Below, piece after piece: positions 50,507 through 59,159 of a stretch of 64,000 nucleotides of DNA. Location: assembly GCF_030020805.1 (NCBI RefSeq), contig NZ_CP125098.1, positions 7,793,501 to 7,857,500 of the forward strand, in the 5' to 3' direction. The translations under genes were made by a program, and so were the position numbers. Source of the DNA: Paenibacillus sp. RC67 (GTDB taxonomy: Bacteria; Bacillota; Bacilli; Paenibacillales; NBRC-103111). The notes beneath the pieces are model-generated. The model was not told the origin of the DNA. It was given only the letters and a program-made list of their open reading frames with translations, and made no database searches. Position 1 is the first letter of the stretch. Every line of letters begins with the position of its first letter.

Positions 50507-51174
50507 TCGACACCTACTTTCTTTTCCAGCAAATATACGCTCGCCGTAAAGAACAGCAGTGCCATAACGATCAAGGTGTAGATGGACGGAAAGTTTATAT
50601 AAGCTATGCTCCATAATACCGCACCTGCAACAAAGCTGATAAAAGCAACCAAGGAGGACCATTTACCACACCATTTCCCTGCTAGAACACTCATGAAGCT
50701 TAAAAATATCACAGTCGTTAGTAAAAGAAACCATTGAGCCATAAGCCCCAGCTTAGACCACTCAAATGTAATCAAAGGCTCTGCCCTGAACAGCTTGCCG
50801 CCGCTAACTCCGTACTGCACCGAGAGCCCAATGATCATAACCGCCGTTATAAGCAGCACTTCCCATACGATAGAAATATATTTCGAAAGAAGCAGATAGA
50901 TTCTAGGGACAGGAAGAATTAACAAATGATAAATGCCATACTGCCTCCACTCCTCCCTCCATGATGAAAAGCAGCGCAGAAATGGAATAAGCAGCATCAC
51001 GGAAAATACGACTATGTCCAGAAGCGTAACGATATCTAACCCTTCGGGCAAAAATAGTTGAAGTATTAAGACAATGATTGCTATATTGAGGAGAACCGTT
51101 GCTCCGAGCGCAACCATCAACGTGTTTCTCCGATTTCGCAGGTCGGTAAATAGGAGTCTTTTAAACGCGTGCAT
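50503..51174 (-). CDS. ABC-2 type membrane protein (YtrC/D-like)
   Basis: A 223-residue protein with about six hydrophobic helices and few charged loops, lying right after an ABC ATPase gene with overlap. It is the membrane half of a small GntR-controlled ABC system. ATG 51174 is preferred (AGGTG seven bases before); ATG 51180 is close. No binding protein follows, so export or membrane stress defence is more likely than import. Confidence 0.75.
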   Translation of the reverse strand: MHAFKRLLFTDLRNRRNTLMVALGATVLLNIAIIVLILQLFLPEGLDIVTLLDIVVFSVMLLIPFLRCFSSWREEWRQYGIYHLLILPVPRIYLLLSKYISIVWEVLLITAVMIIGLSVQYGVSGGKLFRAEPLITFEWSKLGLMAQWFLLLTTVIFLSFMSVLAGKWCGKWSSLVAFISFVAGAVLWSIAYINFPSIYTLIVMALLFFTASVYLLEKKVGVE

Positions 51175-51862
51175 GGTCATACACCTCTTTCAAAATTTCC
51201 ATTAACGACTGGTTTCTTTCCTGTTTTAACGTCTCTACGTGGCCAGTAAGCAGCAGACTGCCTTCATGCATAAAGAGAACCTCATCCAGCATAACTTCAA
51301 CCTCGGATAGTTCATGGGTCGTAATGAGAATGGTCTGACCTTCTTCCATGAAATCCTCTACAATCGCTTGCGCGATCTGCTGTCTTGCGAAAGGATCGAT
51401 CCCGGAGAAGGGTTCATCCATAAGCAAATATTTCGCTTGCCGACTTAACGCCAGCAGCAGCTTCATCTTGGCCCGTGTCCCTTTGGAAGCCTGCCGAATC
51501 GATGCTGCCGTCGTTAGTTCAAAAAAATCAAGCAAGTGACGGGCCTTCTGGTCGTCCCAGTCCCAATACATATCTTTCATAAATCCCATGGCATCTGACA
51601 ATGTCATCCATGGATACCAGACATCTACATCGGGCAAGTAAGTCAGCATACCTCTCGTCTCCAAGCAAGGGGATTTGCTATCTATCGTGATTTGACCGCT
51701 ATCCAATCGAGTAAGTCCGGCAATAGCTTTAAGAGCCGTAGATTTCCCCGCTCCGTTAGTCCCAAGCATTCCAACGATTTGACCTTCCCCAGCAGTAAAG
51801 GATATATCGTTCAACGCCTTTTTATTTCCGAACGTCTTGACAGCATGCGCTACTCTAATCAT
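51161..51862 (-). CDS. ABC transporter ATP-binding protein (YtrB-like)
   Basis: A 233-residue ATPase with Walker A GTNGAGKST, a signature in RQASKGTRAKMKLLLALSR that departs from LSGGQ (ASKGTRAK), Walker B YLLMDEPFSGIDP and switch His (ITTHELSE). This altered signature is typical of YtrB/EcsA-like small exporters. It overlaps both neighbours: four bases with GntR and about 14 with the permease. Confidence 0.87.
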   Translation of the reverse strand: MIRVAHAVKTFGNKKALNDISFTAGEGQIVGMLGTNGAGKSTALKAIAGLTRLDSGQITIDSKSPCLETRGMLTYLPDVDVWYPWMTLSDAMGFMKDMYWDWDDQKARHLLDFFELTTAASIRQASKGTRAKMKLLLALSRQAKYLLMDEPFSGIDPFARQQIAQAIVEDFMEEGQTILITTHELSEVEVMLDEVLFMHEGSLLLTGHVETLKQERNQSLMEILKEVYDHARV

Positions 51863-52230
51863 TGAGCTGCTCCCCTTCCCAAATATTTTTTTATCGTATC
51901 CAATATTTCTTCATCCGACTTCCCAAAAGAGCGCAGGATTTCGATGCTTTGACTTACCGCGGCGTCCAGCGCCTCCTCACGAAGTGATTCTAGTATTTGG
52001 ACATCGCTCGTCATGAAGCTCCCTTGCCCCCTAGCGGTCACAATCAATTTCATATCCTCCATTTCTCTGTATGCTCTTTGAATCGTATTGGGATTGACTC
52101 CAAGTCTTTTGGCAAGCTCTCGACGTGACGGAATCTCTTGGCCCGGCTGATAAGTACCGTTCATGAACTTTATTTTGATGTCTTCGATAATTTGGGTATA
52201 AATCGGTTCTTTTTGGTTAAATTCCATCAT
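51859..52230 (-). CDS. GntR-family regulator, YtrA type
   Basis: A 123-residue protein: winged helix EPIYTQIIEDIKIKFMNGTY to ELAKRLGVNPNTIQRAYREM, with a short C-terminal helix pair for dimerisation, as in YtrA. ATG 52230 has GGAGG six bases before. A 24-bp perfect palindrome lies 31 bp upstream. It starts a GntR-ATPase-permease-methyltransferase operon. In Bacillus, ytr operons are switched on by cell-wall antibiotics. Confidence 0.87.
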   Translation of the reverse strand: MMEFNQKEPIYTQIIEDIKIKFMNGTYQPGQEIPSRRELAKRLGVNPNTIQRAYREMEDMKLIVTARGQGSFMTSDVQILESLREEALDAAVSQSIEILRSFGKSDEEILDTIKKYLGRGAAQ

Positions 52231-52261
52231 AGCCAGCCTCCGTAGATGTAAGCACAGTATC

Positions 52262-52285
52262 ACTGTATTAATTAATTAATACAGT
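52262..52285. promoter_or_regulatory. 24-bp perfect palindrome, GntR/YtrA operator
   Basis: The left arm is ACTGTATTAATT and the right arm its exact reverse complement, with no spacer. It lies just upstream of the GntR gene and is the likely self-control site. Confidence 0.75.
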
Positions 52286-52449
52286 ATCAGCCGAGCTGAT
52301 TATTGTCAATCCGGTATTTGCCCTGTAACCTCCCGTTCATTGTCCGTTCATATTACCCCCCTAAAATTTGTGTTGTCAGTAAGAAGAAACTTGCGAGGCA
52401 GCAGCCTCTATATCAAATGCTTGAAATAACAATACGGGGGGATTACCAT

Positions 52450-52896
52450 ATGTTTAATTTTATGCTGTTTGTTCATTTGGCGGGTTTAATCGCTTGGTTA
52501 GGAGCATTACTGGCCATTGTTATTATGCTGGGCATGCTAAAGCATCAGCTGGCTGCCCAGGAATCCAGTGTGCTCGCAAAACGAGTTATCCGTACCTTCA
52601 GCATGTTCGCTCATCCGGGAGCCGTCCTGGTGTTAATCAGCGGCGTCTATATGATTGTTCAGATGGGAATGGGACCGGAGAAGCCATTATGGCTGCAGGT
52701 CATGGAAAAAGGTGGAGGCACCGTCATTTTGCTTGGGCTTATTTTGACAGGTATATTGGGAAGTAAAGTCAGAAAACGGCTGGGTGCAGATGCTGGCATT
52801 ACTCAGCAGCCTCCGATTAAGGGGTACTTGATATCGATGAGCGCTATCATTGTCATGACTTTGGGTATCATGCTTGTTGTGAGCTTGAAAATTTAA
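52450..52896 (+). CDS. Small integral membrane protein (DUF2269-like)
   Basis: A 148-residue protein with four membrane helices. FVHLAGLIAWLGALLAIVIM and SMFAHPGAVLVLISGVYMI resemble small membrane proteins annotated as DUF2269/CopD-like. ATG 52450 follows GGGGGG about ten bases upstream. His residues in helix 1 (HLAG) and helix 3 (AHPG) might bind haem or metal, but this is a guess. It is monocistronic and divergent from the GntR operon. Confidence 0.7.
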   Translation: MFNFMLFVHLAGLIAWLGALLAIVIMLGMLKHQLAAQESSVLAKRVIRTFSMFAHPGAVLVLISGVYMIVQMGMGPEKPLWLQVMEKGGGTVILLGLILTGILGSKVRKRLGADAGITQQPPIKGYLISMSAIIVMTLGIMLVVSLKI

Positions 52897-53025
52897 ATCT
52901 TGGAAAATATCTGGAAGCTCCTCATTGGTCGGGGACATCTAGTCTAATTCGGGAGAGTAGAGGGCCGTGGAATCACGGCTCTTTTTGGCAATCTCATCAG
53001 GAAGGTAGCAAGCTTGTATAGATCA

Positions 53026-53046
53026 ATAGTATATAAAGTATACTAT
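53026..53046. promoter_or_regulatory. Inverted repeat upstream of the SDR gene
   Basis: ATAGTATA, five bases, TATACTAT: perfect 8-bp arms. Further right, GTATAAGTGTATA (53068-53080) recurs at 57392-57404 before the dioxygenase gene. Both are AT-rich, so chance is a real possibility. Confidence 0.45.
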
Positions 53047-53205
53047 CTAACAAAAAGGTGGGTACTTGTATAAGTGTATATAATATATAATAATTATCAT
53101 GAGGGCCTTCATACAAATTATTGGCTCTCATGCTAAAGTCACCATAGGGAATCATGTTAATATTGCCTGATTGGTTCAAAAAATAGATTAGTGGGAGAGA
53201 TCGCG

Positions 53206-53925
53206 ATGGAATTACGCAATAAAACAGCCATTATTACCGGAGCAGGTAAAGGAATCGGAAAAGCAGCAGCCACGGCACTGGCCAAAGAAGGTGTTCATCT
53301 TGGTCTGTTGGCAAGAAACCGCGCAGAGCTCGAAGCCCTTCAAGCCACTTTGAAAGACACTTATGGAATTCAAGCTTATGTGGCTTCGGCTGACATTACC
53401 AATAAAACAGAAGTGGATCAAGCCATCGGAAATTTGATTAGTGAGTTAGGCTCACTTGATATTTTGATCAACAATGCGGGGATTGCCCAATTCGGAACCT
53501 TGCTCGATATGGAATCCGAACAGTGGGAACGCATCATTCAGACAAATCTGATGGGAACGTACTATGTGACTCGTGCCGCGCTGCCAACGATGCTGGAGCA
53601 GCAAAACGGTTCCATCATTAATGTCGCTTCAACTGCAGGAGAACGCGGCTTCGCTACAGGCTCTGCTTACTGCGCTTCCAAATTCGCCGTACTCGGATTA
53701 ACCGAGTCGCTGCTGCAGGAAGTGCGCAAATCGAATATTCGCGTTACGGCCCTGACGCCAAGCACGGTTAATACCGATTTGGCTCTAAATGCAGGACTCA
53801 AAATAGGCGACGAGGATCGCATGATGCAGCCCGAAGATGTGGCTGAGCTCATTCTGGCTACATTACAGCTGCCACAGCGGGTATTTATTAAAGCGGCAGG
53901 GATTTGGACGACAAATCCGCAATAG
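53206..53925 (+). CDS. Short-chain dehydrogenase (FabG-like)
   Basis: A 239-residue classical SDR: NAD(P) motif TGAGKGIG at residues 11-18, NNAG near 88, catalytic Ser-Tyr-Lys with YCASK near 152. The cofactor is probably NADP(H) given ARNRAE after strand 2. ATG 53206 has GGGAGAG six bases before. Close to B. subtilis YwcH-neighbourhood/FabG-like reductases, but the substrate is open. It is followed by a luciferase-like gene with a weak terminator between. Confidence 0.85.
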   Translation: MELRNKTAIITGAGKGIGKAAATALAKEGVHLGLLARNRAELEALQATLKDTYGIQAYVASADITNKTEVDQAIGNLISELGSLDILINNAGIAQFGTLLDMESEQWERIIQTNLMGTYYVTRAALPTMLEQQNGSIINVASTAGERGFATGSAYCASKFAVLGLTESLLQEVRKSNIRVTALTPSTVNTDLALNAGLKIGDEDRMMQPEDVAELILATLQLPQRVFIKAAGIWTTNPQ

Positions 53926-53937
53926 GAACTAGGCTCG

Positions 53938-53973
53938 AACCCCTGCCTTGAACCAAGGCGCTGGGGTTCCTTG
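53938..53973 (+). terminator. Possible terminator after the SDR gene
   Basis: GAACCCC and GGGGTTC with inner CTTG/CAAGG pairing; the T run is poor. Confidence 0.4.
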
Positions 53974-54035
53974 TTAATGAAAGTCACCGTTAGAAACTAC
54001 GTATCTCGTAAACCGATATTAGGAGGGTGATTCTA

Positions 54036-55067
54036 GTGAGCGAAGCAGTAACAAAACGAATCCAGGACATTCCATTATCTATTCTTGATTTGGCCCCGGT
54101 CAGAGAAGGCAATACGCCAGCGGATTCTTTCCGTAATACACTCGATCTGGCCCAACATGCCGAACAATGGGGCTACAACCGATACTGGCTTGCAGAGCAC
54201 CATAACATGCCGGGAATCGCCAGCTCTGCAACATCTCTGGTCATCGGCTATGTAGCCGCTGGTACGTCCAAGATCCGCGTCGGGTCGGGCGGCATTATGC
54301 TGCCGAACCACGCTCCCTTAATGATTGCGGAGCAATTCGGGACATTGGAATCCATGTACCCAGGGCGCATCGATCTTGGTCTCGGCAGAGCGCCGGGCTC
54401 CGATCAGCCCGCCATGAGAGCTTTGCGCCGCGGGCTTGGCAGCGACGGCAACGATTTCCCCGAGCAGCTGGCCGAACTGCGCGCTTATCTGAATCCTACG
54501 GCTATCGACTCCCGTCCCATGGGCGTAAGAGCCGTTCCCGGCGAAGGCTTGGATATTCCAATCTGGCTTCTAGGCTCCAGCGGCTTCAGCGCCCAACTGG
54601 CAGGTCATCTCGGACTGCCGTTTGCCTTCGCAAGCCATTTTGCGCCGGATTACTTGCTTGCGGCTCTACAGCTGTATCGCAGCAGCTTCCGGCCTTCAGA
54701 AGTACTGGAGCAGCCTTACGTGATGGTCGGCGTTAACATCGTTGCAGCGGACACGGACGAAGAAGCCCTTAGATTGGCCACCTCACACGAGCAGCAGTTC
54801 CTGAATATTATTCGCGGAAGAACGGGTCAATTAAAGCCTCCAGTAGATAGTATGGACACTCTCTGGACAGAGCAGGAAAAGGCGATTGTCCGCAAACAGC
54901 TAAGCTATTCGATTGCTGGAAATAAAGATACCGTCCGGGACAAGCTGGAGTATTTCCTTCAGCAGACGCAGGCAGATGAGTTCATTATTACCGGACAAAT
55001 CTATGACCATCAAGCACGCCTTCGCTCTTATCAGATTATAGCTGAGGATGTTAAGGGAAGCGTGTAA
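54036..55067 (+). CDS. LLM-class flavin-dependent oxidoreductase (luciferase-like, YhbW type)
   Basis: A 343-residue TIM-barrel flavoprotein of the bacterial luciferase superfamily: WGYNRYWLAEHHNMPGIASSA near residue 46, then GSGGIMLPNHAPLMIAEQFG and GRIDLGLGRAPGSD. These use reduced FMN to oxidise small organics. GTG 54036 is chosen because AGGAGG lies nine bases before. A flavin reductase-like gene is convergent next door. Confidence 0.87.
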   Translation: MSEAVTKRIQDIPLSILDLAPVREGNTPADSFRNTLDLAQHAEQWGYNRYWLAEHHNMPGIASSATSLVIGYVAAGTSKIRVGSGGIMLPNHAPLMIAEQFGTLESMYPGRIDLGLGRAPGSDQPAMRALRRGLGSDGNDFPEQLAELRAYLNPTAIDSRPMGVRAVPGEGLDIPIWLLGSSGFSAQLAGHLGLPFAFASHFAPDYLLAALQLYRSSFRPSEVLEQPYVMVGVNIVAADTDEEALRLATSHEQQFLNIIRGRTGQLKPPVDSMDTLWTEQEKAIVRKQLSYSIAGNKDTVRDKLEYFLQQTQADEFIITGQIYDHQARLRSYQIIAEDVKGSV

Positions 55068-55102
55068 ACCGATTTGTACCTACAATCGTTTCAATATCAG
55101 TA

Positions 55103-55137
55103 AAAAGAAGGAGCATGCCCAGGGCAGCTCCTTCTTT
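55103..55137. terminator. Bidirectional terminator
   Basis: AAAGAAGGAGC and GCTCCTTCTTT form a perfect stem between convergent genes. Confidence 0.85.
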
Positions 55138-55161
55138 GCATGTAACCTCGCTTGCTCTTTC

Positions 55162-55773
55162 TTATTCCGGTCGGTCCAATATGAATTGCTCTCCTAGCTT
55201 CGAGTAGCTGGCGCCGGCAAGTCGGCTAACCGGCCGAAGCGCCTCAGCATCGATATGACCCTGATCATAAACGGCTTCATCGATGTGGAAGCATACCACC
55301 CTGCCGATTAACAAGTCGGCCGCAGGGGTCTCTTGCGTGCCTCCTAAAGGGATGGCCTGTTCAAGGACACACTCCATGCGGACACGTGCTTCTGCAATGC
55401 CAGGCACTGAAATCTTCTCGCTCTTAACCGTGGACAGCTCTGCCAATGCTACCTCGCTCTCATGAGGCGGAAGCGAAGCTGCGGTCTGATTAATCTGTTG
55501 AATATACGTTTCGTCCGAGATATGAACGACAAATGCGCCTGCATCTACTGCATTTCGGGCCGTATCTTTCATCCGGCCCTGTTTTCTTTGTACTGAGACG
55601 GATATCATAGGCGGATCGGCCGTAACGATATTAAAGTAGCTGAACGGCGCCGCATTCACCACCCCTTGAGAGGATAGCGTCGTCACAAGGGCAATGGGCC
55701 GCGGGATAATGCTCCCGATGAGCAGCTTGTAGCTCTCCCGCTCACTAATTTGCTTAGGATCAATAGTAATCAC
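55162..55773 (-). CDS. Flavin reductase-like FMN-binding split-barrel protein
   Basis: A 203-residue protein with the flavin-reductase start LLIGSIIPRPIALVTTLSSQ and PFSYFNIVTADPPMISVSV. Members bind FMN and reduce flavins or act as small reductases. It is last in a leftward run of redox genes (esterase, dioxygenase, nitroreductase, DoxX), 38 bp after the esterase, so may belong to the MhqR-like operon. It could also supply reduced flavin to the luciferase-like neighbour. Confidence 0.82.
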   Translation of the reverse strand: MITIDPKQISERESYKLLIGSIIPRPIALVTTLSSQGVVNAAPFSYFNIVTADPPMISVSVQRKQGRMKDTARNAVDAGAFVVHISDETYIQQINQTAASLPPHESEVALAELSTVKSEKISVPGIAEARVRMECVLEQAIPLGGTQETPAADLLIGRVVCFHIDEAVYDQGHIDAEALRPVSRLAGASYSKLGEQFILDRPE

Positions 55774-55811
55774 TAAAACACCTCGTTTTCTTCAAGCCTT
55801 CAAAACGGAGC

Positions 55812-56420
55812 TTATTCAAAGGTTTCATGATACCAATCTGCCGCAGCATCCACTTCGGTACGGGTTAGCTGGTGCCCGGCACGCTCCCAATGGATCGTAA
55901 CAGACGCCCCCGCTCCCTTGAGTAGAGTCGATAGCTCTTCGGTTTCCTCGGGTGAACATATCGGATCGTTCATGCCTGCTCCGATAAATACCGGGACATC
56001 AGTCAGGTCAGGCAGCCCAATTCCGCGCCGTGGAACCATCGGATGATGCAGGATCGCTCCCTTTAACGCATCCGGATAATGGAACATGAGACTACCGGCG
56101 ATGTTGGCTCCATTGGAATAGCCTATCGCCACGAAGTTGCGCCGGTCCAGCCCATGCTCCACAGCAGCCTGATCAAGAAAATCTTTGACTTCCTTCGTAC
56201 GGAAGATCAAATCCTCTTCATCGAATACGCCTTCCGCCAATCGGCGAAAAAAACGCGGCATCCCATTCTCGAGCACATTGCCTCGAAGACTCAGTACTGC
56301 GGAACCCGGTGAAATTTCTCTAGCAAGCGGAAGTAAATCGCGCTCCGTACCCCCTGTGCCATGGAATAGAACGAGCACTGGGGCGCTGCTGTCAGTTCCT
56401 TTTAGAAATAGATGCTTCAT
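55812..56420 (-). CDS. mhqD: Phospholipase/carboxylesterase (MhqD-like)
   Basis: A 202-residue alpha/beta hydrolase: oxyanion region LFHGTGGTERDLLP, nucleophile GYSNGAN (Ser near 105), acid in MNDPICS and His in RAGHQLTR. B. subtilis MhqD is the esterase of the MhqR regulon against quinone-like electrophiles. Its start overlaps the stop of the dioxygenase (TAATG), matching the close pairing of mhqE and mhqD. Confidence 0.85.
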   Translation of the reverse strand: MKHLFLKGTDSSAPVLVLFHGTGGTERDLLPLAREISPGSAVLSLRGNVLENGMPRFFRRLAEGVFDEEDLIFRTKEVKDFLDQAAVEHGLDRRNFVAIGYSNGANIAGSLMFHYPDALKGAILHHPMVPRRGIGLPDLTDVPVFIGAGMNDPICSPEETEELSTLLKGAGASVTIHWERAGHQLTRTEVDAAADWYHETFE

Positions 56421-57364
56421 TATTTATCCCCCTCCAATACGCGTACTTCGATAGGATCCAAATTCGCTTCAATCTGAGAACGATTGGCTTCGAACCATTC
56501 AGGAAGCATCAGCTTTTCACCTAGCTCCTCTACTTTCTCATCACGGGCAAAGCCTGGAGGATCTGTCGCGATCTCGAACAATATGCCGCCCTCCTCACGG
56601 AAGTAAATGGCATTGAAATATTGACGGTCAATAATCGGAGTAGGTCGGAATCCGCTGCTCTCCACCCGGCTTCTCCACAGCTCATGCTCTTCAAAATCTT
56701 TGGCGCGCCATGCAATATGATGCACCGTACCGGCTCCCCCAGTGCCATAAGGCATTGGAGTTATATTCACGTCGATTACGTTGCCCAAGTCTCCCGTAGC
56801 TTTGTAGCGTGTATAAGAGCCTTCTTCACCGATTTTTTGCAGGCCCATAACCTGCTCCAACACATTGCCGGTTTGTACGGGAGCCGTACTGAACAGAACC
56901 GCACCGCCGAAGCCCTTAATAGCCTTGTCGGCCGGAACGCCTCCGAATGACCATTGGCTAGGAGCTCCTTCCTCTCTCTCTACAATCTCAAGCCGCAGCC
57001 CATCCTTGTCTGAGAATTGAAGGTACTGCTCGCCGAACCGATCCGATTTCATAACGGAAACTCCAAGCTTTTTCAAGCGTGCCTCCCAGAAATCCAATGA
57101 ACCTACAGGAACCACATACGAAGTGATCCCTACCTGACCTCCGCCGATACGTCCTTTGCGCGAGCCTGCCCATGGGAAGAACGTTATGATTGTGCCCGGG
57201 CTTCCGCCCTGATCGCCGAAATACAAGTGATATACTTCCGGTGCGTCGAAGTTAATTGTTTTTTTGACGAGTCTTAACCCAAGCACTCCGGAGTAAAAGT
57301 CGACGGTTTCCTGCGCATTCCGTACAAAAGCTGTTATATGATGAATTCCTGCTGTTTTAGTCAT
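56420..57364 (-). CDS. mhqO: Ring-cleaving dioxygenase, VOC fold (MhqO/MhqE-like)
   Basis: A 314-residue protein with two vicinal-oxygen-chelate domains. Metal ligands appear as His in GIHHITAF, His in TVHHIAWRA and Glu in ILFEIATDPPGF. In Bacillus such enzymes (MhqA, MhqE, MhqO) are extradiol dioxygenase-like and are switched on by hydroquinones. A 53-bp gap separates it from the nitroreductase gene. Confidence 0.87.
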   Translation of the reverse strand: MTKTAGIHHITAFVRNAQETVDFYSGVLGLRLVKKTINFDAPEVYHLYFGDQGGSPGTIITFFPWAGSRKGRIGGGQVGITSYVVPVGSLDFWEARLKKLGVSVMKSDRFGEQYLQFSDKDGLRLEIVEREEGAPSQWSFGGVPADKAIKGFGGAVLFSTAPVQTGNVLEQVMGLQKIGEEGSYTRYKATGDLGNVIDVNITPMPYGTGGAGTVHHIAWRAKDFEEHELWRSRVESSGFRPTPIIDRQYFNAIYFREEGGILFEIATDPPGFARDEKVEELGEKLMLPEWFEANRSQIEANLDPIEVRVLEGDK

Positions 57365-57417
57365 TTGAACATCTCTCCTTTTTATAATTAGGTATAAGTG
57401 TATAAGGTTACTTCAAA

Positions 57418-58044
57418 TCAAAATATGTTGTAGCTGACAAACTCGCCGGTCGGCTTGCGATAGCCACGCGGCCTTTGGCTGGAGACAGCCTCTTTTCCTA
57501 TCGTAATGAGCATCGCTGGAACGTAATTGTCAGGAATGCGCAGTTCTTGGCGAAGCGCCTCCGGGTCAAATCCGATCATCGGGCACGTATCCCAGCCTTT
57601 ATCCTTGGCAATCAGCATAAGCAGCATAGCGGACAAGCTTGCATTACGGATCGCTTCTTCATGCTTGAATGCGTCGCCTCGTTCCTCATAAAATCCAAGC
57701 ACCGATTCAACTGTCATATCGTATTCCTGCTTACTCATAACACCTAATTGAAGAAGACCTTCATTAATAGCTGCAACGTCCTTATACGCGTCCTTATTGC
57801 CAAGAACGACTATCGCCGCAGACGCGGTTTTAACTTTATATTGTTGATTCGCAGCCTCGTACACTTTGTTTTTGAGCTCTGGATCTTTAACGACTACGTA
57901 GTGCGTATGCTGCAAATTAAAAGCGGATGGAGCGAACTTCACAAGCTGGAACAACTCCTCCAGCTCTCTATCCAGTATTTCCACACCCGGAATAAAGTTA
58001 TTTGCCGATCTGCGTGCTTTCAATAGTGAAATGAAATCGTTCAT
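57418..58044 (-). CDS. mhqN: Nitroreductase (MhqN-like)
   Basis: A 208-residue nitroreductase-fold flavoprotein: LLKARRSANNFIPGVEI at the N-terminus, FAPSAFNLQHTHYVVV, and the C-terminal ITIGKEAVSSQRPRGYRKP. It is likely an FMN-dependent quinone or nitro reductase. It lies between the DoxX and dioxygenase genes, the same three families as mhqN-mhqO-mhqP in B. subtilis but in a different order. Confidence 0.86.
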   Translation of the reverse strand: MNDFISLLKARRSANNFIPGVEILDRELEELFQLVKFAPSAFNLQHTHYVVVKDPELKNKVYEAANQQYKVKTASAAIVVLGNKDAYKDVAAINEGLLQLGVMSKQEYDMTVESVLGFYEERGDAFKHEEAIRNASLSAMLLMLIAKDKGWDTCPMIGFDPEALRQELRIPDNYVPAMLITIGKEAVSSQRPRGYRKPTGEFVSYNIF

Positions 58045-58075
58045 AATAGGTTCTCCCCATCCATTTTGTTCGGAA

Positions 58076-58477
58076 TTAGTTCATCAAAGCATCCAAAGAA
58101 TAAGAGCCAGCACCGATCAAAGCGACACCTACCGCTATGGCAATTAGCATCAGGTTATATTCATAACCGTTGGCAGTCGCCCAATACCCGTTTTTACCAT
58201 GAACCTTAACAATAGCGCCCAGCATAGTGATAACAATCAGCGCAGCTCCTACAGCGGTAAATAGACCGGCAGCGAATAACAAACCTCCTATTAACTCCAT
58301 CAGACCGGATAATATCGCCATCTGCACGCCAGGTTTAATTCCGACAGATTCCATCCAGCCCCCTGTTCCTTTTGGACCGTAGCCGCCGAACCATCCGAAC
58401 AGCTTTTGCGCTCCATGACCCATGAAGGTCAAACCTACAACCAACCGTACGATTAACAATCCTATTGCAATACTCAT
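58076..58477 (-). CDS. mhqP: DoxX-family membrane protein (MhqP-like)
   Basis: A 133-residue protein with four helices and the DoxX signatures LTFMGHGAQKLFGWFGGYGP and LMELIGGLLFAAGL. It is first in the leftward cluster, behind the shared palindrome at 58524-58539. DoxX proteins are tied to thiol and quinone stress; the exact reaction is unclear. Confidence 0.87.
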   Translation of the reverse strand: MSIAIGLLIVRLVVGLTFMGHGAQKLFGWFGGYGPKGTGGWMESVGIKPGVQMAILSGLMELIGGLLFAAGLFTAVGAALIVITMLGAIVKVHGKNGYWATANGYEYNLMLIAIAVGVALIGAGSYSLDALMN

Positions 58478-58523
58478 TTGAAATCCCTCCGATAGATGAA
58501 TGTTATTTTAATTAATTTCAAGA

Positions 58524-58539
58524 ATCTTAAATTTAAGAT
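58524..58539. promoter_or_regulatory. MhqR-like operator A
   Basis: ATCTTAAATTTAAGAT, a perfect 16-bp palindrome 47 bp before the DoxX start, identical in its 16 bases to the site before the MarR gene. Confidence 0.8.
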
Positions 58540-58584
58540 ATATGGGAAAAAGTGAAGCAGTTATATGCAGTGTTCTGAACATAA

Positions 58585-59028
58585 CTACTTATAATGATCC
58601 TGTGCATGTTTCCCGAGCTTTTTGAGCAGCTGACTGGCTATTCGCTTTTCCTCAGCTGTGAGGCCTTCTACGGCTTTATCAATGACCTTGGCGTGTAGAG
58701 GGAATACTTCGTCTATGAACTGCTTTCCTTTGTCGGTTATCTCTGCGTAAATAAGACGTCGGTCCTCTGTCGAAGCTTTCCGCTGTACGAGCTGCTTCTT
58801 CTCCAGCTTATCTACCACATAGGTTATGTTGCCGCTGCTCATCAATACTTTACCGCCAATTTGTTGAATAGGCTGCGCCCCTTTGTGGTATAACAATTCC
58901 AGAACCCCGAATTCCGTTCGATTTAAACCGTTTCGCCGGATATCGCGATCTGCATGCGCATTTACCCATTGGCTGGCTCTGGATAGAGCAATAAACAGGT
59001 CCAAAGAATCTTCTCGGTTGTTAGCCAT
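58585..59028 (-). CDS. mhqR: MarR-family regulator (MhqR-like)
   Basis: A 147-residue MarR protein: GAQPIQQIGGKVLMSSGNIT forms the recognition region and DRRLIYAEITDKGKQFIDEV the wing. It has no cysteine in the translated sequence I can see, so sensing is probably by ligand binding, as for MhqR. ATG 59028 has GGAGGTGAT about seven bases before. Its own promoter and the DoxX promoter share a palindrome. Confidence 0.87.
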   Translation of the reverse strand: MANNREDSLDLFIALSRASQWVNAHADRDIRRNGLNRTEFGVLELLYHKGAQPIQQIGGKVLMSSGNITYVVDKLEKKQLVQRKASTEDRRLIYAEITDKGKQFIDEVFPLHAKVIDKAVEGLTAEEKRIASQLLKKLGKHAQDHYK

Positions 59029-59057
59029 TCCGATCACCTCCAATGCTGCCGTTGAAA

Positions 59058-59075
59058 TATCTTAAATTTAAGATA
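59058..59075. promoter_or_regulatory. MhqR-like operator B
   Basis: TATCTTAAATTTAAGATA, a perfect 18-bp palindrome 30 bp before the MarR start. The outer TATCT/AGATA and inner AATT match the B. subtilis MhqR consensus skeleton. Confidence 0.8.
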
Positions 59076-59123
59076 CTTTATTTTGATCTATTTGTCAACA
59101 GCCGAAAATGATTGATTTAAAAT

Positions 59124-59154
59124 AAAAAAAAGCCTGCACTTAGCACAGGCTTTT
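59124..59154 (-). terminator. Terminator of the stalk/MORN gene
   Basis: On the minus strand AAAAGCCTG, loop, CAGGCTT then eight T. Confidence 0.85.
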
Positions 59155-59159
59155 GTCTC

